Source: an uncultured Actinomyces sp. (GTDB lineage Bacteria > Actinomycetota > Actinomycetes > Actinomycetales > Actinomycetaceae). From it: a stretch of 6,659 nucleotides of DNA. Positions 1 through 3,399 of the stretch are shown in pieces. Position numbers and translations under genes: made by a program. The stretch is from the NCBI GenBank assembly GCA_938040725.1, contig CALHZX010000086.1:1-6659 (forward strand), read 5' to 3'. Below the pieces are notes generated by a model. That model saw nothing but the letters and a program-made list of their open reading frames with translations, ran no database searches and had not been told where the DNA came from. Positions within the stretch are counted from its first letter, which is position 1. Every line of letters begins with the position of its first letter.

Positions 1-76
1 GCGAACGGAATCGTTCGTGGCTGCGGACAGGGTGACGATGGAAGAGCTTGAGCAGCTTTTCCTCCGCCTGACCTAA
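1..76 (+). CDS. 3' end of an unidentified protein (partial)
   Basis: An open frame enters from the left edge, with its first complete codon at base 2, and ends at TAA (74-76). It encodes 24 visible residues that finish MEELEQLFLRLT. The other two plus frames meet stops within about the first 50 bases, so this is the only one that stays open to a natural end. The tail is acidic and amphipathic, like a C-terminal helix, but too short to assign to a family. It could be chance, since a 24-codon open frame is weak evidence. It is followed directly by a small inverted repeat and then the cysteine-rich gene on the same strand, about 90 bases downstream. I cannot say whether the two are co-transcribed. 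Confidence 0.4.
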   Translation, partial: RTESFVAADRVTMEELEQLFLRLT

Positions 77-78
77 AG

Positions 79-100
79 CGTCGATAGATCCACTATCGCG
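79..100. repeat. small inverted repeat CGATAG-N5-CTATCG
   Basis: CGATAG (82-87) and CTATCG (93-98) are perfect 6-bp arms around the spacer ATCCA. Two more pairs (79-100 and 80-99) form if T81 is bulged. The repeat lies 3 bases after the stop of the upstream partial gene. It could be a weak terminator stem (there is no T-run after it) or an operator for the next gene. Its role is inference. Confidence 0.35.
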
Positions 101-168
101 AATAAAACACCCATCAATGCGCAACGACTCCCCAAAGGATCCGAGGCGCGAGTTTCAAGGAGATAAAC

Positions 169-348
169 ATGTGTCGACCCACCACCTGCGAGGTATGCGG
201 AAAGACCACCTGGAAGGGCTGCGGCAAGCACATCGACTCGGTGAAGGCTAAGGTGCCTGCGGATCAGTGGTGCAACAAGGAGCACACCGACGAGGAGTAT
301 GCCGCTGTCCCGAAGAAGCGCGGCCTATTCGGCAGCTTCTGTGGCTAA
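169..348 (+). CDS. small cysteine-rich CxxC protein (59 aa), conserved hypothetical
   Basis: ATG at 169 is preceded by a strong ribosome site, AAGGAGA at 157-163, five bases upstream. The frame ends at TAA (346-348). The protein opens MCRPTTCEVCGKTTWKGCGKH, with cysteines at 2, 7, 10, 18, 35 and 58 and histidines at 21 and 39. The C7-x2-C10 pair plus C18, H21, C35 and H39 look able to bind zinc, though no metal has been shown here. From memory, short proteins with this opening (CxPxTCxxCGKxTWxGCGxH, then VPxxxxC) occur in many actinobacteria and in some fungi and are annotated only as hypothetical. There is no signal peptide or membrane segment, so it is probably cytoplasmic. The tail is basic (VPKKRGLFGSFCG). 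It is easily lost in gene calling because it is under 60 residues. Ribosome site, conservation and codon pattern all support a real gene; its function is unknown. Confidence 0.82.
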   Translation: MCRPTTCEVCGKTTWKGCGKHIDSVKAKVPADQWCNKEHTDEEYAAVPKKRGLFGSFCG

Positions 349-400
349 CTAGTTGCCCGAGGCCGTCTCCTCGTGGGGACGCTGAGGGGTGGCAGCCTTC

Positions 401-441
401 GTGTCGATGGGGTTCAGCCTAGGTGCTGGCTCCATCGACGC
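401..441 (+). terminator. long hairpin after the cysteine-rich gene, terminator-like without U-tract
   Basis: GTCGATGG (403-410) pairs perfectly with CCATCGAC (432-439). The stem extends at both ends through G-U and G-C pairs to 401-414 against 428-441, and AGC/GCT (416-418/425-427) can pair inside the loop. This is a 14-bp or longer stem starting about 50 bases after the stop of the cysteine-rich gene. No T-run follows, so it is either a U-less terminator of the kind proposed in actinobacteria or another structured or operator element. Confidence 0.4.
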
Positions 442-453
442 ATAGCCATGTTA

Positions 454-465
454 CCGGATCCGCAT
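454..465. repeat. direct repeat copy 1, CCGGATCCGCAT
   Basis: This 12-mer recurs exactly at 1031-1042. The two copies bracket the small membrane-protein gene. Its function is unknown. Confidence 0.55.
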
Positions 466-501
466 GGGTGTCGAATCCCATTTTCATTCTGATCATTCGT
501 G

Positions 502-507
502 TATCAT
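502..507 (+). promoter_or_regulatory. possible -10 element TATCAT for a leaderless transcript
   Basis: TATCAT fits the actinobacterial -10 pattern TANNNT and ends 6 bases before the A of the ATG at 514, where transcription would be expected to start. There is no Shine-Dalgarno-like sequence in front of that ATG, which agrees with a leaderless mRNA. No good -35 hexamer is visible, so this rests on spacing alone. Confidence 0.35.
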
Positions 508-513
508 TGATTC

Positions 514-879
514 ATGAGGTGGGCGACAAAATCAACGTGGATTCGTATCGCCGTGCTGTTCGGCATCTACCTGCTGGTGCTGGCGGCGTGGTTTAGTGTC
601 TCGCGCGTCTCGGACTCGATGGAGATCGTGAAGAGCCTTGTGTTCCTGATCCTGCTCGCGATCCTACCGATCCTCGCGATGGCCTTTGGGGCCTGGGACG
701 GCGTGAAGGAGGGCTTTAGCCTCCTGTGGCTGCTCGCGCCTTTCGTGTGCTTCCTGGCGCCGATGTACCTGTTCCTCAACGACAGTGCCCTCATCTACGG
801 GGTGGGCTATAGCCTGCTCGGCTTCGGGGCTCATAGTGTCGGTGCCTTCATCCATGCACGCCGAGCCCGGCGGGCGTAG
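514..879 (+). CDS. small four-helix membrane protein, function unknown (121 aa)
   Basis: The frame from ATG 514 to TAG 877-879 encodes a strongly hydrophobic protein with four likely membrane segments, at about residues 11-31, 38-60, 67-87 and 91-113. The short N-terminus is basic (RWATKSTWIR). The C-terminus is strongly basic (HARRARRA) and by the positive-inside rule should be cytoplasmic, as should the N-terminus. I see no enzymatic motif and no cysteine-rich or charged pore motif. The second loop, between helices 2 and 3 (WDGVKEG), is the most polar stretch. There is no ribosome site, but a TATCAT box lies just upstream, suggesting a leaderless transcript. It stands alone between two structured intergenic regions. 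The hydrophobic periodicity makes it a convincing real gene. I do not recognise its family. Confidence 0.75.
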   Translation: MRWATKSTWIRIAVLFGIYLLVLAAWFSVSRVSDSMEIVKSLVFLILLAILPILAMAFGAWDGVKEGFSLLWLLAPFVCFLAPMYLFLNDSALIYGVGYSLLGFGAHSVGAFIHARRARRA

Positions 880-1007
880 ATGCGTGCAGCGGGTAGTCCT
901 TCGCTGAACCTGACGAAGCGGCTTGCTGTGTGGCTGGGGCGCATGCAAGGGGGCGTGGCGCACTCGCCTACGCGGATAGGTGACGAACATCTGGATGGGA
1001 CACGAAC

Positions 1008-1036
1008 ATCCGGATAGCTTATTAGCCTATCCGGAT
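1008..1036. repeat. inner hairpin ATCCGGATAG / CTATCCGGAT
   Basis: Perfect 10-bp arms at 1008-1017 and 1027-1036 enclose a 9-base spacer. C1018-G1025 and T1019-A1024 can also pair if C1026 bulges, leaving a four-base loop. It could act as the transcription end for the membrane gene at 514-879, but no T-run follows. The AT-rich loop is unlike the surrounding DNA. Confidence 0.5.
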
Positions 1037-1042
1037 CCGCAT
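1031..1042. repeat. direct repeat copy 2, CCGGATCCGCAT
   Basis: Identical to 454-465. This copy overlaps the right arm of the inner hairpin of the palindromic unit. Confidence 0.55.
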
Positions 1043-1065
1043 AACCTATCCGCGTGCGCCTTCGT

Positions 1066-1089
1066 GGTTCTGTTCCTGTGCGCAGAACC
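1066..1089. repeat. 7-bp inverted repeat GGTTCTG / CAGAACC
   Basis: Perfect arms at 1066-1072 and 1083-1089 with a 10-base spacer, followed by CCTTTCC. It lies about 100 bases before the methyltransferase start. It could be a weak terminator or an operator for that gene. Nothing else in 1056-1174 supports a feature beyond a lone TATCAT (1121-1126) that could be a -10 box. Confidence 0.3.
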
Positions 1090-1174
1090 CCTTTCCGCCC
1101 CGGCATCTCCCACGCAGGCGTATCATGTCCAGCAGCGCGAAGCAGCGTCGGCCTCGTGCGATGCATGGGAATAC

Positions 1175-1179
1175 GGAGG
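1175..1179 (+). promoter_or_regulatory. ribosome binding site GGAGG that decides a TTG start
   Basis: GGAGG lies nine bases before TTG 1189. It is the only good Shine-Dalgarno sequence near the 5' end of the methyltransferase frame. It argues against the in-frame ATGs at 1054 and 1165, which have none. Confidence 0.7.
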
Positions 1180-1188
1180 TGTTCAGCA

Positions 1189-1791
1189 TTGTTCTGGGAT
1201 CGAGTTGCCCCGCTCTACGACCTCGCCGTCAACACGCTCAACAGGAGGGTGTACGACGGGACGGGCAGTGCCGTTGCCTGGTTGATTCGCCCCGGTGACA
1301 CCGTGCTCGAATGTGCGTGCGGAACGGGCGCGATTAGCGCCGCCATTGCCCCCACATGCGCGCGTGTGGTCGCGACTGACTATTCCGAGGGGATGCTCAA
1401 GCAGGCACGCAAGAAGCTCGCGAAACACTCGAACGTCACCGTCGAGCAGGCGGATATCACCGACTTGCGCTACGCGAACGGCTCGTTCGACGCCGTCGTG
1501 GCGGGCAACGTCATCCACTTGCTGCCTGAACCGGGCGACGCGCTCAAGGAGCTCAAGCGGGTCGTGCGCCCGGGCGGCACGATCATCGTACCCACCTACG
1601 TGATTCCCAAGAAGCGGGCGCACACCATGTTCCTGAGGGTGATCTCCCGATTCGGCGTGCACTTCCAGGAGCACTTCGACCCGGTGTCCTACCGGGCGTT
1701 CTTTGATCGTATGGGCTGCACGGGTGTCACCTACCGCGTCGTGCGAGGTCGAATTCCCTGCGTGATCGCCTCCTTCACGAACGATCAGTAG
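1189..1791 (+). CDS. class I SAM-dependent methyltransferase (UbiE/Methyltransf_11 type)
   Basis: The protein is predicted to transfer a methyl group from S-adenosylmethionine to an unidentified small-molecule acceptor in the cytoplasm. With the TTG start it has 200 residues, beginning MFWDRVAPLYD, which is how close family members typically begin. Motif I is VLECACGTG (39-47, glycine-rich SAM loop). The acidic ribose-binding position is D64 in ATDYS. ADITD (88-92) is the adenine-contact motif, and FDAVVAGNVIHLL with VRPGG forms the later core strands. The family often has G-x-G in motif I; here it is CACGTG, as in clostridial relatives I remember. The frame stays open upstream to 1054, but that stretch reads as non-family sequence and has no ribosome site. 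The 3' end overlaps the convergent hydrolase gene by 17 bp. The substrate cannot be read from sequence, and the neighbours give no pathway. The Firmicutes-like flavour is recollection, not a search result. Confidence 0.88.
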   Translation: MFWDRVAPLYDLAVNTLNRRVYDGTGSAVAWLIRPGDTVLECACGTGAISAAIAPTCARVVATDYSEGMLKQARKKLAKHSNVTVEQADITDLRYANGSFDAVVAGNVIHLLPEPGDALKELKRVVRPGGTIIVPTYVIPKKRAHTMFLRVISRFGVHFQEHFDPVSYRAFFDRMGCTGVTYRVVRGRIPCVIASFTNDQ

Positions 1792-2560
1792 ATGCCGAGC
1801 CCAGGGCGACGTTCCGCAGCATCGCCCCGTAGGCGACCGCGTCGCGGCTCATACGCTCGCAGTGCCCCCAGCCTGGCCAGACGCGTAGCTCGGCCTCCGG
1901 GTAGAGCCGCGGGATCACGCGGCGTGCGAGCCGCAGGTCTGAATCCTTTTCCCCGTACGCGAAGGTGGAGCGCCGTGACATGGCGGAGGAGAGGGGCGGC
2001 AGGCTGACATGCGAGCAGTCGCGCATGATCGCGCGGATGCTCTCCTCACTCATCGTGGAGAAACTGGCGACCATCGAGCGCGCGGCCTGCTCGCCGTAGA
2101 GGCGCGCGAGCTCGAGGGCCCCGGCGTCGGGATCGCGCAGAGCTTTCCGGTGCTTGGTGACCATCACCCGGCTGAGAACGGCCCCGCCGACTCGGGCTAC
2201 GGGCCCGCCCGAGTAGAAGCTCACGCCCTCGATGAACAGCCGATCGAACGAGAGGTCCGGTAATCGCAGCAGCTCGAACAGGATAACCCCGCCGAGTGAC
2301 GCCCCGAAACCCAGCGATAGGCGACGCACCCCGTGGGAGGACAGACACTCGTGGATCGCCGCCGCCTCCGCCGCCGCCGACACGTAGGGGGCCGAGGCCT
2401 CGCCCCCGTGGGCCGACAGGTCCGGCACGAGGAAACGCAGTCCGGGCCCCATGTGGTCGCAGAGCGCAGCCTTCATGCTCGATGCCGAGGACAGCATCGG
2501 GTGAATGATGAGGGCGGTGGGGGAGTTTTCCCCGCCGGGCCCGTAGACGTGCATCTTCAT
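1775..2560 (-). CDS. alpha/beta hydrolase fold protein (261 aa)
   Basis: A cytoplasmic serine hydrolase of the alpha/beta fold; substrate unknown (esterase, lipase or peptidase-like activity are all possible). The nucleophile elbow is G86-A-S88-L-G90 in LGFGASLGG. The acid is D206 in YGEKDSD and the base is H233 in GWGHCE, so the triad is complete and in canonical order and spacing. The early IIHPMLSS segment (18-25) sits where the oxyanion HG-type motif is found. There is no signal peptide. Length is normal for the family. The start has two candidate ATGs two codons apart (MKM). GGGGCG lies a few bases upstream of the first, so I keep it, but the site is weak. The stop lies inside the last codons of the plus-strand methyltransferase, and the two genes converge. 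It is divergent from the YbjQ-type gene, with 219 bases between starts. Confidence 0.88.
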   Translation of the reverse strand: MKMHVYGPGGENSPTALIIHPMLSSASSMKAALCDHMGPGLRFLVPDLSAHGGEASAPYVSAAAEAAAIHECLSSHGVRRLSLGFGASLGGVILFELLRLPDLSFDRLFIEGVSFYSGGPVARVGGAVLSRVMVTKHRKALRDPDAGALELARLYGEQAARSMVASFSTMSEESIRAIMRDCSHVSLPPLSSAMSRRSTFAYGEKDSDLRLARRVIPRLYPEAELRVWPGWGHCERMSRDAVAYGAMLRNVALGSASTDRS

Positions 2561-2619
2561 GGCATCGCCCCACAGAAGTCGCCGGGCGCGTCGCTGCGCC
2601 CCTGAACTTGGATGACACT

Positions 2620-2639
2620 AGGATACTAGCACGGCCGTG
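2620..2639 (-). promoter_or_regulatory. possible hydrolase promoter with adjacent palindrome
   Basis: Read on the minus strand, TATCCT (2620-2625) fits the TANNNT -10 pattern and would give a leader of about 50 bases for the hydrolase. It sits in the repeated CTAG-GATA-CTAG segment (2618-2629). Directly upstream of it is a perfect 10-bp palindrome, CACGGCCGTG (2630-2639), in the spacer where an operator would act. No convincing -35 is seen. The rest of 2640-2767 has no feature I can support. Confidence 0.25.
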
Positions 2640-2767
2640 TCTGTGGCCGATTGGGTTTCAGGTCCCGATACGAGCGGGGCATCAGGCGCCCTGGGTTCGT
2701 GCGCGCGAGCGGTCCTTCTAGCCTCCGCGCGGGAACGCGGGTAGTGTTGACCTGTTAACCCCGTATC

Positions 2768-2773
2768 AAGGAG
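2768..2773 (+). promoter_or_regulatory. ribosome binding site AAGGAG for the YbjQ-type gene
   Basis: AAGGAG is three bases before ATG 2777 and six bases before ATG 2780. The usual spacing favours the second ATG, which also matches the length of family members beginning M-x-V-x-T-T-P-T. Confidence 0.7.
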
Positions 2774-2779
2774 TGAATG

Positions 2780-3097
2780 ATGCTTGTAGTGACGACCCCG
2801 ACCGTTGAAGGCGCGCCGATTAAGCGCTACATCGGCATGGTGTCGGGCGAGACTTTCGCCGGCGTGAACCTTTTCAAGGACTTCGGTGCGAGCCTGTCCA
2901 ACATGTTCGGTGGCCGCGCCTCCCAGTACGAGGAAGAGATCGGTAACGCCTCCGCGACCGCCGTCAATGAAATGTGCGCACGCGCGCAGTCCATGGGTGC
3001 GAACGCGGTCGTCGGTGTGAAGGTCGACTACTTGACCGCCGGCGCCGACAACGGCATGCTTGCCGCCATTGCGACGGGCACCGCGGTCATCCTCTGA
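2780..3097 (+). CDS. YbjQ/UPF0145 family protein (heavy-metal-binding-domain annotation)
   Basis: A 105-residue cytoplasmic protein of the YbjQ/UPF0145 (DUF74) family. Family hallmarks are visible in order: MLVVTTPTVEG (strand 1), Y-I-G-M-V-S-G-E (second strand, GE pair), the NLFKDF segment, GGRASQYEEEI, the helix with ARAQSMGANAVVGVKVDY (GANAVVGV is the signature) and the final GTAVIL strand. Length matches the roughly 105-residue norm. The family is often labelled heavy-metal binding, but no cysteines or other obvious metal ligands are present here, so I would not assert metal binding. Members form oligomeric rings in known structures, and the physiological role is unclear. The start at 2780 is chosen over 2777 from ribosome-site spacing. 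The gene appears monocistronic and ends at a strong terminator. Confidence 0.92.
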   Translation: MLVVTTPTVEGAPIKRYIGMVSGETFAGVNLFKDFGASLSNMFGGRASQYEEEIGNASATAVNEMCARAQSMGANAVVGVKVDYLTAGADNGMLAAIATGTAVIL

Positions 3098-3128
3098 CAG
3101 TCGCCCGCGCGGAGCTCGGCTCGCGCAG

Positions 3129-3182
3129 AACAACCCGCCAGAAGGGGCTCGCATGGGCCTGCGCTGGCGGGTTCGTTGTTTT
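3129..3182 (+). terminator. rho-independent terminator of the YbjQ-type gene
   Basis: AACCCGCCAG (3132-3141) and CTGGCGGGTT (3164-3173) form a perfect 10-bp stem. It can be lengthened by AAC/GTT (3129-3131 with 3175-3177) across a bulged C3174. A second small stem closes inside the loop (3145-3150 with 3155-3160). The T-rich tail GTTGTTTT (3175-3182) follows. It starts about 30 bases after the stop codon. Confidence 0.88.
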
Positions 3183-3217
3183 GCCCCACCAGCATAAATA
3201 ATGCGCGACTATCCTTG

Positions 3218-3233
3218 CTTAGGTAATGCTAAG
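3218..3233. promoter_or_regulatory. dyad CTTAG-N6-CTAAG, weakly iron-box-like
   Basis: The segment TTAGGTAATGCTAAG shares 11 of 15 bases with the first part of the DtxR/IdeR operator consensus TTAGGTTAGCCTAAC, but the remaining half-site is not matched. It could be a metal-regulator site or a chance dyad in AT-richer DNA. Confidence 0.22.
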
Positions 3234-3314
3234 AGGGGCAGTCTACGTAGAAAATACGCCTTCGTAAAGCGCCCGTCGGATGGTGAGAAGAAAACCGAAC
3301 GGGGCTTCTCGGTA

Positions 3315-3334
3315 AGGATAGGTAACCCTATCCT
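3315..3334. promoter_or_regulatory. palindrome AGGATAGG-TAAC-CCTATCCT overlapping a possible -10
   Basis: The 8-bp arms (3315-3322 and 3327-3334) are perfect. The right arm contains TATCCT (3329-3334), which fits the TANNNT -10 pattern and would give a leader of about 60 bases before the protease ATG. A protein bound here would block that promoter, so it is a good operator candidate. Alternatively it is an RNA hairpin. The -35 region (TTCTCG, 3306-3311) is poor. Confidence 0.4.
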
Positions 3335-3399
3335 AGACTCTGGGTTGTGCCGTATCTGCGGCCTATCCCTGACCCAGTTGTCAACCAAGTGAGCCATAG

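Larger units (their letters stand above)
970..1055. repeat. 86-bp nested inverted-repeat unit, possible miniature mobile element
   Basis: The outer arms are a perfect 12-bp inverted repeat, ACGCGGATAGGT (970-981) and ACCTATCCGCGT (1044-1055). A second inverted repeat is nested inside (1008-1036), and a 14-mer direct repeat ACGAACATCYGGAT (983-996 and 1002-1015, one mismatch) lies between. The bases directly outside the outer arms are TCGCCT (964-969) and GCGCCT (1056-1061), which match at five of six positions and could be a target-site duplication. No coding capacity is present. It may be a MITE or REP-like element or a complex regulatory or terminator structure. The structure is seen directly; the mobile interpretation is inference. 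Confidence 0.5.
3184..3399 (+). other. upstream regulatory region of the surface protease gene, no gene seen
   Basis: Together with the terminator this is a 302-base gene-free stretch. It is visibly more AT-rich than the flanking genes and carries three dyads: CTTAG-N6-CTAAG (3218-3233), the perfect palindrome TCTACGTAGA (3242-3251) and AGGATAGG-N4-CCTATCCT (3315-3334). Four copies of GGATAG/CTATCC fall in it. A 63-codon open frame (3201-3392) crosses it, but has no ribosome site and no recognisable protein. I read the region as the promoter and control area of the protease. Confidence 0.5.

Noticed and set aside
880..1017. A 45-codon frame starting right after the membrane gene's stop
   Set aside because: No ribosome site, unlikely protein composition, and it runs into the inverted repeats.
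964..1061. CRISPR array or tRNA/rRNA gene in the repeat-rich gap
   Set aside because: There are only two short direct copies, no regular spacers, and no cloverleaf or rRNA-like sequence.
1054..1188. N-terminal extension of the methyltransferase
   Set aside because: The extra residues do not resemble the family, no ribosome site serves the ATGs at 1054 or 1165, and GGAGG is ideally placed for TTG 1189.
2046..2618. A 190-codon minus-strand frame overlapping the hydrolase
   Set aside because: It is an out-of-frame shadow of the hydrolase gene, Arg/Gly-rich, while the hydrolase frame carries a complete catalytic triad.
2618..3154. A 178-codon minus-strand frame opposite the YbjQ-type gene
   Set aside because: Antisense shadow; the plus strand matches a known family over its whole length.
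3201..3392. A 63-codon plus-strand frame containing CRICG
   Set aside because: No ribosome site, no family resemblance, and it spans three dyads and the likely promoter of the protease.
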